Source: Clostridiaceae bacterium (GTDB lineage: Bacteria; Bacillota; Clostridia; Lachnospirales; Lachnospiraceae). Taken from it: 51,659 nucleotides of DNA. Location: contig CAJSZV010000032.1 of assembly GCA_910574345.1 (NCBI GenBank), positions 1 to 51,659 of the forward strand, in the 5' to 3' direction. Shown one piece after another: positions 8,305-16,800 of this stretch. The notes under the pieces are model-generated. The model was not told where the DNA came from. It ran no database searches and worked only from the letters and a program-made list of their open reading frames with translations. Made by a program: the position numbers and the translations under genes. How positions within the stretch are numbered: the stretch's first letter is position 1; each line of letters opens with the position of its first letter.

Positions 8305-8559
8305 ATGGGATATTTTGAAACCATCTACGCTTCCGGACTGCCCCACCGGGCGGTGGCAGTCTATATGTATCTCCATGACCGGGCGGACCGGGATCGAAGC
8401 TGCTGGCCTGCCATCCCTACCATGGCCAGGGAACTGGGGATGTCCCGCAGCACCATCAAACGCGCCCTAAACGATCTGGTCAGTGCAGGGTATCTGAGGA
8501 AGGAATTCCGGTACCGGGAGAATGGCAGCCATACCTCGAATTTATATACCATTCTTTAA
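8305..8559 (+). CDS. Small helix-turn-helix protein
   Basis: This 84-residue protein follows virD4 by 13 bp behind AGAAGGAGGGG, so it is the last gene of the mobilisation operon. Almost the whole length is a winged helix-turn-helix like those of replication initiators and GntR-type regulators: SCWPAIPTMARELGMS forms the first helices, STIKRALNDLV the recognition helix and GYLRKEFRYRENGSHTS the wing. It stops abruptly after the wing, while many homologous proteins carry a C-terminal extension, so it may be shortened. A DNA-binding regulatory role is inferred. Confidence 0.75.
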   Translation: MGYFETIYASGLPHRAVAVYMYLHDRADRDRSCWPAIPTMARELGMSRSTIKRALNDLVSAGYLRKEFRYRENGSHTSNLYTIL

Positions 8560-9046
8560 AGAGGCATTTGCTGCAAAAGAATGGCAAAAGAGAGTGAAAC
8601 TATTTCTGCAGTCAACCGTTGAAATCCGCCAGGGGAGAAGTCTGCCTTTCTGATTGTGGTGTCTGGAAAGGAAAATACAGTATCAGGAGCCGCTTTGTGC
8701 CGCCGTTGCTTCCGTTGTGAACCCAGGAGGGGTTCATGGTGAACCGCCCAGAAGGTCCCACTCTAACAAAAACTTATAGACAGAGAAAAACAAAGGAGCA
8801 GTTTCTGGATATAGGGATATAGGCGGAAAGGGGAATGGGAAAGGGAGGGATGAGAGAAGCTGGAGGGTCTAAGCTGCACACGAAAGGATTGCAGGGACAG
8901 AGATTTTTCATGGATTGTTTGTGTCATTTTTGATGATGATGAATGAATCGGCATGGGGAAGTGTGAAAAGGAGAGCTATCTAAAAAGCAGGATGGCAGAT
9001 AGAAGGAGAGGGACAGGGGAACGAAAGGGGGAGAGGTGTGTTTCTG
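8560..9046. other. Gene-poor stretch after the mobilisation operon
   Basis: No long frame with a ribosome site is present on either strand. A GGTTCA-TGG-TGAACC inverted repeat at about 8731-8745 surrounds the possible start of a 28-codon frame (8736-8822). The rest is purine-rich and looks like decayed sequence. The stretch ends with the terminator of the XRE gene. Confidence 0.5.
8736..8822 (+). CDS. Possible 28-residue peptide
   Basis: ATG 8736 has AGGAGG five bases upstream and the frame encodes a short Lys/Thr/Gln-rich peptide ending at TAG 8822. No family is recognised. It may be the decayed start of a longer gene rather than a working peptide. Confidence 0.2.
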   Translation: MVNRPEGPTLTKTYRQRKTKEQFLDIGI

Positions 9047-9085
9047 AAAAACAGGCAGCATTGATGTTCACGATATACTGCCTGT
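9047..9085 (-). terminator. Terminator of the minus-strand XRE gene
   Basis: ACAGGCAG (minus strand) pairs with CTGCCTGT over a 19-nt loop and is followed by TTTT. It abuts the stop codon of the gene at 9085. Confidence 0.6.
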
Positions 9086-9402
9086 CACTTTCCGCCAGCC
9101 TTTATCCGCTCAATGAACCCGATCAGTAGCCGGATATCTTCATCCGACATGGAATAAATGTGTTCGATGGCTTCCTGCTGGGCCAGGGTGGTTTTCCGTT
9201 CCTCATTGAAAAACTCCATGGGTGTCATGCCCAGGTATTCGCAGATATACAGGAATTCACTCATGGACGGCAGCGCCCTGCCGGATGTGATGCTGCGGAT
9301 ATAGCTGGTGCTGTGGCCCAGATCCAGGCTCATCTTTCGCTCAGAGATCTGTTTTTCCTGCCGGAGACTGGAGATCCGGTCCCGGATAAACTGTTCGTCC
9401 AT
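9085..9402 (-). CDS. XRE-family transcriptional repressor
   Basis: This 105-residue protein has an N-terminal XRE helix-turn-helix: DRISSLRQEKQISERKMS, then GHSTSYIRSITSGRALPSMSEFLYICEYL, residues about 5-60. This is followed by a short helical tail with MSDEDIRLLIGFIERI, as in small repressors of Clostridia. Start at 9402 follows AGGAGG. It is divergent from the small gene at 9549, and the 146-bp gap between them carries three copies of a GCGATTATA-type site, so it probably represses both directions. Confidence 0.8.
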   Translation of the reverse strand: MDEQFIRDRISSLRQEKQISERKMSLDLGHSTSYIRSITSGRALPSMSEFLYICEYLGMTPMEFFNEERKTTLAQQEAIEHIYSMSDEDIRLLIGFIERIKAGGK

Positions 9403-9452
9403 TTTGCATCCTCCTATGTGTTAATCTTAAGCTCTGTATAGGACAAAAACGA

Positions 9453-9525
9453 GCGATTATAGCGCTTGTTTTGATTGAAAAAGATAATATTATCGCTTAT
9501 AATTGAAAAGAACAGGCGATTATAG
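9453..9525. promoter_or_regulatory. Divergent control region with three operator-like sites
   Basis: GCGATTATAGCGC lies at 9453, the perfect palindrome GATAATATTATC with adjoining CGCTTATAAT at 9483-9503, and GGCGATTATAG at 9515. A plus-strand promoter TTGAAA-17-TATAAT spans 9475-9503 and has the palindrome inside its spacer. On the minus strand TATAAT at 9461-9456 may serve the XRE gene. Binding there would block both promoters. Confidence 0.6.
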
Positions 9526-9548
9526 TTTTTACAATGGAGGAGATTTCT

Positions 9549-9776
9549 ATGAGCATGCGGAAGATATACCGGGAACTGGCAAAGAAACATGGGGTAAATG
9601 TGAAAGAAATCCGACAGGATATGCAGGCAGCGCTGACAGAGGCGTATACAAATCCCCTGAATAACAATGCGATCACAAAAGCTTACCAGAACCGGATACC
9701 TCGCCAGGACAAGATCCCTACCCCGGAGGAGGCAGTGCGCTATCTGGCGGGAGAAGTGAAGAAGAATAGGGCATGA
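9549..9776 (+). CDS. Small protein resembling the start of a Spo0A C-terminal domain
   Basis: This 75-residue protein starts at ATG 9549 behind GGAGG. The sequence MRKIYRELAKKHGVNVKEIRQDM followed by ALTEAY resembles the first helices of the Spo0A DNA-binding domain, as in small proteins of Clostridia annotated this way. The recognition part seems too short for full Spo0A-type DNA binding. It is driven by the TTGAAA-17-TATAAT promoter with operator sites of the divergent XRE repressor. It may be a regulator or modulator; its role is not known. Confidence 0.55.
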   Translation: MSMRKIYRELAKKHGVNVKEIRQDMQAALTEAYTNPLNNNAITKAYQNRIPRQDKIPTPEEAVRYLAGEVKKNRA

Positions 9777-9851
9777 GCTGTGCGGGAATGTGTTGCGATT
9801 TTGCTGTGAGAAAGTGGGAGATTCCCAAAAGAGAAAGACAGGGGACAGGCG

Positions 9852-9890
9852 AAGAACCACTTCCCTAGAGAGTGCGGGAAATGGTTCTTT
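9852..9890. terminator. Bidirectional terminator between convergent genes
   Basis: AAGAACCA-TTCCC pairs with GGGAA-TGGTTCTT across a 10-nt loop. It lies between the plus-strand small gene (ends 9776) and the minus-strand XRE gene (ends 9893). Confidence 0.65.
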
Positions 9891-9892
9891 GC

Positions 9893-10216
9893 TCATTGTT
9901 CCTGCAGCATGGCTTTGACAGTATTAAGAAGGATATGGATGTCCCGGTCAGAGCAGGACTCCAGCATATGGGCAAGCTGCGCCCGTTCAGACCCTTCCGA
10001 TGGCTGTTCCGGATAGAAAATACGGTCCGCCGAGATGTGCATGCTATGTATCAGCCGGTAGAGAGCAGGGAGTTTGGGAATCCTCCCTTCATTTTCGATG
10101 GCAATAAGGTAGCGGCAGCTGATTCCGGCCCGTTCCGCCAGGGCTTCTTGTGTGAGACCGCAGTCCATCCTTGCGTTTTTGATTGCCATTCCAAAAAATT
10201 CATGTAAACCTTCCAC
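9893..10216 (-). CDS. Second XRE-family regulator
   Basis: This 107-residue protein has a typical XRE domain: AIKNARMDCGLTQEALAERAG, SCRYLIAIENEGRIPKLPALYRL, residues about 10-65. The C-terminal tail ends in HILLNTVKAMLQEQ. GTG at 10216 is chosen as start because GGGAGGTGA lies seven bases upstream; a TTG at 10234 would place the ribosome site inside the gene. The target is unknown. It converges with the 9549 gene. Confidence 0.75.
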   Translation of the reverse strand: MEGLHEFFGMAIKNARMDCGLTQEALAERAGISCRYLIAIENEGRIPKLPALYRLIHSMHISADRIFYPEQPSEGSERAQLAHMLESCSDRDIHILLNTVKAMLQEQ

Positions 10217-10286
10217 TATTCGTTCACCTCCCAATAAGATTGTACTAATGGAAAGGGAAAAGCGGAATGAACTAATATTTCAGTTT

Positions 10287-10545
10287 TTATATGAACAAAT
10301 AATTCTTATAGTTTATGTAAAATTCAGATTCTCCAAAACAGATTGCGTACCCCAATCCCTCTTCCACAAGCAGGGAAGTATTGAACAACAGATTATGCCG
10401 CACAAGGCAGCTGCGGTGGCTGCGGGAGCATTCCAGCTGGCAGTTCTTTATGGAATCCATGGCGGCATCATAAAGTTCCTGCTCTTTTTCTGCGTAACAG
10501 ATAGAATGATAGTACAAAAGGTATGGAGAAAAACTGGGGATTTTG
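10287..10545 (-). pseudogene. Fragment of a LysR-type regulator
   Basis: The minus-strand frame encodes a segment with RHNLLFNTSLLVEEGLGYAI, which matches the effector-domain end of LysR-family regulators (where NLxxNxxLxVEEGLGYA is usual). There is no HTH region, no start with a ribosome site, and the frame is closed upstream by a stop. It is taken as a decayed remnant. Confidence 0.4.
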
Positions 10546-10695
10546 GTTCAGATAAACTGACGAATAACAATATGAGTTTCCGTGATAGTATACAGCGGAA
10601 AGGTAAAAAGGAATAGGATATTGTCGAAACAGGAAAAAGACCGTCTTTCCAGCCCTTTTCCCGTTTTTTAATGCCCGGAACCCTTACTGTCTCAG

Positions 10696-10918
10696 TCAGT
10701 TGTCAGGAGATTGGGAATTCAGCATTGCTTCCGCTTTGTTTGCGCGTTCATGCTCCCGTTTCCATAATTCCTGATCTATCTCCAGATGTTTGCTCCACGC
10801 AAGGAGCGTCAAAGAGGGCTGTCCGTAAATCCTCTTCGGGAATCCGGGAGACAGCGGACATGAGTTCGTCATGGTCCGTTATCCCAGCTAATGATTTGAA
10901 ATCTTCGAAAGTGAACAT
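10696..10918 (-). pseudogene. Small conserved gene broken by a frameshift
   Basis: ATG at 10918 follows GGAGGAGGAAAGG and the frame encodes MFTFEDFKSLAGITDHDEL... up to LRTALFD. A one-base shift at about 10807-10812 then opens LLAWSKHLEIDQELWKRE and a Glu/Ala-rich helix ending at TGA (10696). The two parts join naturally into a protein of about 73 residues. In the present frame the product stops early at 10748. The function of the family is unknown. A sequencing error is possible. Confidence 0.6.
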
Positions 10919-11083
10919 ACCTTTCCTCCTCCTGTATGATAAGTCTATTATAAAGGCAGGCTGTGGGGGAAGCAATAAACAGCAATGGATAAACCGAAAA
11001 ATCATTCAGAACGTCTGCCAAAAAAGACATAAATAATTTAAAAAAAACCGAAAAAAAGTGCCCCGGACTATCCGTTTGGAGAG

Positions 11084-11112
11084 TGGACTTAACAAGAAAA
11101 ATGGCTTAAAAT
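11084..11112 (+). promoter_or_regulatory. Possible promoter of the AAGC-repeat leader
   Basis: TGGACT, a 17-bp spacer and TAAAAT lie about 70 bp upstream of the repeat-containing small frame. The -35 box is imperfect. Confidence 0.4.
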
Positions 11113-11180
11113 AAAGGATAACTGCGGATAAAAAATGTTTCCGTGAGTGATAAAAATTTATAGAAAGGGGTTGAAAAAAG

Positions 11181-11306
<126 letters not shown>

Positions 11307-11356
11307 CTGCGCCCTTTTTTACCCCATTACTATTTTACATACACAGAAATGGCAGA

Positions 11357-11406
11357 GCCGGTTAAGAGGCATGGGTATTCCCATGTCTCTTAATCGGCTT
11401 CTTTTA
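11357..11406 (+). terminator. Strong intrinsic terminator between leader and regulator
   Basis: A 19-bp stem (GCCGGTTAAGAGGCATGGG at 11357-11375 with its complement at 11380-11398, two G-U pairs) with a TATT loop is followed by TTCTTTT. It stands between the AAGC leader and the regulator start at 11464, where no clear promoter is seen, so the regulator may depend on read-through. Confidence 0.85.
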
Positions 11407-11463
11407 ATCTAAAGATGGCACACAGAGCGTGGCAGACTTGGATTTGTGGAAGGAGAAGGTCAT

Positions 11464-13842
11464 TTGGATAAAGGATATATAGCACCGGAGTCTGCATTAA
11501 GGAAACTGCGTGCGGCAAATGGGCTGGGGCATACGGTCTATATCTATGGGGCAACCGGCTATGGGAAAACGGAACTGGTGAAGCAGTACCTGTCAAAACG
11601 CAGGTACCGTTATATCTCCTGCGCAGAGGATGCCGCAGGGCTTCCGGATGTGGCGGCACAGGGGGACAGGAAAGGAAAAGGGGCGGAAACCCGGACGGTG
11701 GTGGTCGTGGATGACCTGCACCTTCTAAAAGACCAGGAGGGGCGAAGGGCTGTCCTTTCCCTCATAAAGCGGGAGGATGTATGGCTCATTCTGATCTGCC
11801 GCAGCCCCATCCCGGCCTGGCTGATGCCGCCCTATGTGGGCGGGGGATTCCTCGTCATCATGGAGGATGACCTGCGGCTAAAGGAAAAAGAGACCGCCGC
11901 CTACATGGAATCCAGGGGGCTGGACATCACGGAGGAGGAGCTGGCATTTGTGACGGAAAGAAGCCGGGGCAACGCCTATATCGTGCGCCATGCCGCCCTT
12001 AAGATGCTGGAAGGCATGCGCCCCGGCCCGGAGATGGCCGGGGAGATCGTGGAGGCTTTTGCCGCATATCTGGAAAGCCATGTGATGGTGCAGTGGGACT
12101 GCGATCTGCTGGAATTCCTCATGCAGGTCAGCGTTACCGATGAATTTACCCTGCCCCTTGCGGAGATGGTCACGGGGAACTGCCATGCGCCGGAGCTTCT
12201 GGAGCGGGCGGTGGAGACCGGGAACTTCCTTTCCTGCAAAGACGGCGCCTACCGCCTGCGCCCCCAGCTCATCCGGGCGCTGCGCAGACGGGCGGCGAAG
12301 GAATACAGTCCGCAGGAGCGGGCAGACCATGCCTACAACGCGGGGCTGTATTACGAGATGCAGGGGCAGATCGTGCCTGCCCTTGCCATGTTTGAACAGT
12401 GTGGGAAGAAAGAGCGGATCAGGGGACTCCTGATACGGAATGCCCGTTTAAATCCAGGCAACGGACATTACTTTGAACTGCGCCGCTACTATTTACAGAT
12501 GGAGGAAAAGGAACTGGAAGAAAGCCCCGTGCTGATGGCGGGGATGAGCATGCTCTATTCCCTGCTGATGCAGGAGGAGGAAAGTGAATACTGGTACCGG
12601 AAGCTGGAACAGTTTGCAGCCTGCGCGAAGGGCGGGCAGAAACGGGAGGCCGTAAGCCGCCTGGCCTACCTTGACATCGCCCTGCCGCACCGGGGGAGCG
12701 CGGACATGATAAACATTATGAAGAGGATGCCTGCCCTGATTTTTGACCGGGGGATGAGCCTGCCGGAATTTTCCGTTACCAACAATTACCCCAGCACCAT
12801 GAACGGCGGCAAGGACTTCTGCCACTGGAGCAGGGAGGACAGGAAGCTGGCCTCCACCATCGGGAAGCTGGTGGAGCGGGTGCTTGGCCGGTATGGGAAA
12901 GGGCTTGTGAAGGTTGCTTTGGGTGAGAGCTTTTATGAAAAAGGAGAGGATGCCTACGAGGTTCTGACCCTCCTTGCCCGCGCGAAGATGGAGGCGGAGG
13001 GCGGCATGATAGAGATTGCTTTTGCCGCCGTGGGATTACAGGTGCGGCTTGACACCCTGCAGGGGGAAATCCAGACGGCGGCAGAAGTCCTTAACTCTTT
13101 TGAAAAGGGCGTAAGGGAGCAGGGGGCGGTACAGCTCCTTCCCAATATCGGTGCGTTGCAATGCCGCCTTGCGCTCTACCAGGGGGACAAAGAAGCAGTA
13201 TCGGCATGGATGGCGCAGGCCCCGGACGAGGACAGGGAGTTCTGTATCATGGAGCGTTACCGTTACCTTACGAAAGTGCGCTGCTACCTTTCCCTTGGGG
13301 AATATTTAAAAGCTCAGGCATTGCTGGAAAAGCTGCGCTATTACACGGAGAAATGCAGGCGCACCTATGTCCGCATGGAAGTATGCCTGTTAAGCGCCAT
13401 AGCAAAATACCGGACGGGCGGGGCGTGGAAGGAAGAATTCCTCTCCGCATTGAAGGAAGCCTGCGGATATCGCTTTATCCGCCTGATCAGCGAGGAAGGG
13501 GCGGCGGTGCAGGAATTGTTTGCGGCGGCGGGGAAGAGCTTTCTGGAAAAGGAGATACCGGACAAAGAGTGGCTTTCCCGGCTGATGGGGGAAACGGGGA
13601 AAGTGGCGGTGCGCTACCCGGTGTACTTAAAAGGACAGCTTGCGAAAGCGCCGGACTTCTGTGAGGCGGCTTTATCCGTCTTACGGTTACAAGCAGAGGG
13701 AAAGAGCGTGGGGCGTATCGCCCAGGAACTTTCCATGAAGGAGGCCACGGTGAAGTACCACGCGAAGGAGAACTACCGGAAACTGGGCGTGTCCGGCAAG
13801 GCGGACGCGGTTCTTGCGGCAAGAAATTTAGGGATTTTATAA
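11464..13842 (+). CDS. MalT-like STAND ATPase, LuxR-type transcriptional regulator
   Basis: This protein of about 792 residues belongs to the large-ATPase LuxR (LAL/MalT) class. Walker A GATGYGKT is at 29-36 and Walker B VVVVDD ends at D83-D84. A long helical TPR-like middle follows. Residues about 738-792 form the LuxR helix-turn-helix: RLQAEGKSVGRIAQELSM, then EATVKYHAKENYRKLGVS. These proteins switch on target promoters after ligand and ATP binding. TTG at 11464 is the likely start (GGAGAAGG just upstream); GTG 11446 is possible. The surface-protein gene starts 40 bp after its stop, so it is the probable target and operon partner. The upstream terminator and AAGC tract suggest variable expression. 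Confidence 0.85.
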   Translation: MDKGYIAPESALRKLRAANGLGHTVYIYGATGYGKTELVKQYLSKRRYRYISCAEDAAGLPDVAAQGDRKGKGAETRTVVVVDDLHLLKDQEGRRAVLSLIKREDVWLILICRSPIPAWLMPPYVGGGFLVIMEDDLRLKEKETAAYMESRGLDITEEELAFVTERSRGNAYIVRHAALKMLEGMRPGPEMAGEIVEAFAAYLESHVMVQWDCDLLEFLMQVSVTDEFTLPLAEMVTGNCHAPELLERAVETGNFLSCKDGAYRLRPQLIRALRRRAAKEYSPQERADHAYNAGLYYEMQGQIVPALAMFEQCGKKERIRGLLIRNARLNPGNGHYFELRRYYLQMEEKELEESPVLMAGMSMLYSLLMQEEESEYWYRKLEQFAACAKGGQKREAVSRLAYLDIALPHRGSADMINIMKRMPALIFDRGMSLPEFSVTNNYPSTMNGGKDFCHWSREDRKLASTIGKLVERVLGRYGKGLVKVALGESFYEKGEDAYEVLTLLARAKMEAEGGMIEIAFAAVGLQVRLDTLQGEIQTAAEVLNSFEKGVREQGAVQLLPNIGALQCRLALYQGDKEAVSAWMAQAPDEDREFCIMERYRYLTKVRCYLSLGEYLKAQALLEKLRYYTEKCRRTYVRMEVCLLSAIAKYRTGGAWKEEFLSALKEACGYRFIRLISEEGAAVQELFAAAGKSFLEKEIPDKEWLSRLMGETGKVAVRYPVYLKGQLAKAPDFCEAALSVLRLQAEGKSVGRIAQELSMKEATVKYHAKENYRKLGVSGKADAVLAARNLGIL

Positions 13843-13882
13843 GAGGGGACGCCCCTTTGTAGATAAAAAGGAGTCATATATT

Positions 13883-16800
13883 ATGGAAAAATGGTTTGAA
13901 AATAAAAGTTTTTCTACATGGAAGCAGGGAACAAATGTGCGGAAAATACATCGTGCGTTGGGAATCCTGCTGGCGATGGCACTGGTTTTCCAGATGGCGC
14001 CTTTTGCCAGCACTGCCGTATCCGCCTCGGAGAATAGCGGGGGCGGTCTGTGTACACACCACAGGTCGCATACCACGGACTGTGGCTATAAAGAGGCGGA
14101 ACCGGGGCATGGGTGTATCCATGAGCATACGGAGGACTGTTATAGAATCGTGGAGGACTGTATCCACGAACATACAGAAAGCTGCTATCCGGCGGACAAT
14201 GCATCGGAAAGTGAGGCAACGCCCGCTGACGCAGAGGAAAAACAGCCCACAGAATGCAGCCATTCCTGCAGCGGGGACAGCGGATGTATCACAAAGGAAC
14301 CGGACTGTCAGCATGAGCATGACGATTCCTGCGGCTACCGGGAGGGAACACCAGGAACGCCCTGCACCTTTATATGTGAAATCTGCAGTGGCGGGACACC
14401 GGAAGATGACGGGAAAGAGAATAATTCTGAAGCCGAAACGCCGGGAACGGAAATCGGAGAAGATACAAAAAAGCCGAATGGAGAACCGGCAGGAAAACCG
14501 GATAACGGACAGGAGAAATGTATCTGTGAGGAACCCTGCAAAGAAAGCAGCGGCAACGAGGGCGGGCGTGTCAATAAGGAATGCCCGGTCTGCGGCGCAG
14601 AGGATGCCGACCTGTCGGACTGCAAAGGGAAAGCTGAGGAAGAAGATACAAAACAACCGGAAGATACCGGCATCTGCAAGCACCATCAGGAACATGACGA
14701 TGTCTGCGGCTACCTGCCAGAATCGGAGGACAGTGAAGGAATTCCGTGTACTTATGAATGCCGCATTTGCCCTGTTGAGGAACTGATCGCCGCCCTGCCG
14801 GATAAAGTGACGGAGGATAACGCAGAGAATGTGCGGGCGCAGCTTGATAAGATACTTGCGCTTTTTGGAGAGCTGACAGAGGACGAACAGGAGCAGATAG
14901 ACCTGTCCCGCTGTTATGAGCTTCAAGAGGCGTTGGACGGAGCCAATGCGCCCGTCCCGGTAACGGAATCTGTCGAGTATCAGGAAGCGTCCTGGGACGG
15001 CGGCAAAGTGACCTATGAGAGCAAAACCGAAACCTGTACCCTCGTTGAAAACAGCACCGAGGCAATAGAATGGACTGCGGGTTGGTACGCGGTCAGCGGC
15101 TCCGTCACTATTGACCAGCCCATCACTGTCACCGACGCGGTGAACCTGATCCTGACGGACGGCTGCGACCTCACAGCGGCAAAGGGCATTGTGGTGACGG
15201 ACGGCAACAGCCTGACCATCTACGCCCAGTCGGACGGCACCGGCACGCTGAACGCCACCGGAACAGTTAGTGGACAGGATTCCAGCGCAGGCATCGGCGG
15301 CAACGCCACCTCCTTTGACAGCGGTAGCATCACCATTCATGGAGGTGTAATCAATGCTGCCAGCGGTGAAGGGTATTATTCTGGTGCAGGTATTGGCGGT
15401 GGAAGCAATATCAACGGAAATGGCGGCAGCGGCAATGATATTACCATCTACGGCGGCAGTGTTACAGCTGAATCTTGCTCGTCTGAGGGTGGCGGTGCAG
15501 GTATTGGCGGCGGTGCGGGTGGTTACAATGGCGGCTCTGGAAATATTACCATTCGCGGCGGCACAGTACGGGCTACAGGTGGTAATTTAGGCGCGGGCAT
15601 TGGCGGTGGCGGCGGTAGCGATACCGGCAAGAGCGGCGATGGCACCGTCACTATCAGCGGCGGCACAGTCACCGCTATGGGAGGCAACTATGCCGCAGGT
15701 ATCGGCGGCGGCGGTGGGTATCAATTCACTTCTCCCTTTGGTAGTATTAATATCACTGGCGGCGCCGGCACTGTCAATATTACCGGCGGCATTGCGGACG
15801 CTTCCAGTCCCACAGATGTCTACAATAAAGGCTACGAGGGCGCTCCCATCGGCAACGGCGGGAACACAAATGGTACTGCAACCGTCAACAAAACCACCGG
15901 TATAATCTTTGAGAACGGTGTGGGTACTGTCTGCGGCGATGTGACCCTTGACGAGAACTACAACGTCCCCGCGGGCTACTCCCTGCACATCCCCACCGGG
16001 GCTAGCCTGTCCGGGAGCGGCACCCTCTCCGGCGGCGGGACGTTTACCGCCGATTTGTCGGAGGATATGGTTTCTCTCCCCACCGATTTGTATTATAACG
16101 GGCAGGACAGGTCAAATGACATAAAAACCCGGCTTTCCGCAGGGTTGGCCAAAGGAATTGCGATTTGTGGCCAGACCTTTACGGTCAGCGGCTGGACGGT
16201 GGAGGTTGAAAAGACAGGCGATTTGACCTATACCGCTACTTATACGAATGATAGCGACGACACAAAAACTTTCCAGAAAACCATCACGCTCCAGCAGTCC
16301 GGCACGACGCTTGACGGCACTGTGAAAACCTACAATGGCGAAACGGAAACCAAAGACTTCACCGCTGATGATACCATCACCGTCAAGGCTACGCCCACTG
16401 CAACCGGGCAGGCTCCGACGAAAGCGGCGGCTCGTCTGATGGGTGATCCTACTGCGGGCCAGATGGCGGTGTACGTGGGTCAAACGCAGGTGTCAGTTCC
16501 CATAGATGCGGTGGACGGTAGCTATACCATGACAGTCAACGCCTCCGATGTACTGGAACAGGGGAATGTGGAACCAAACGGCGGCCCTGTCACCCTGACT
16601 GCAAAATTCGTAGGGAATGACAACATGGCAAACGCTACGGGAACGGTAAATGTCAATATTTCCGCTGTGGCGAAGGTCGAAAATGGCAGCACCATCACTT
16701 ATGTGGGCAATTTGGACGATGCGTTCAAAGCAGAAAACGACGGTGCCATTATTACGCTGCTGGATAATGTGGAGATAACAAAAAGCTTAAACATAAACGC

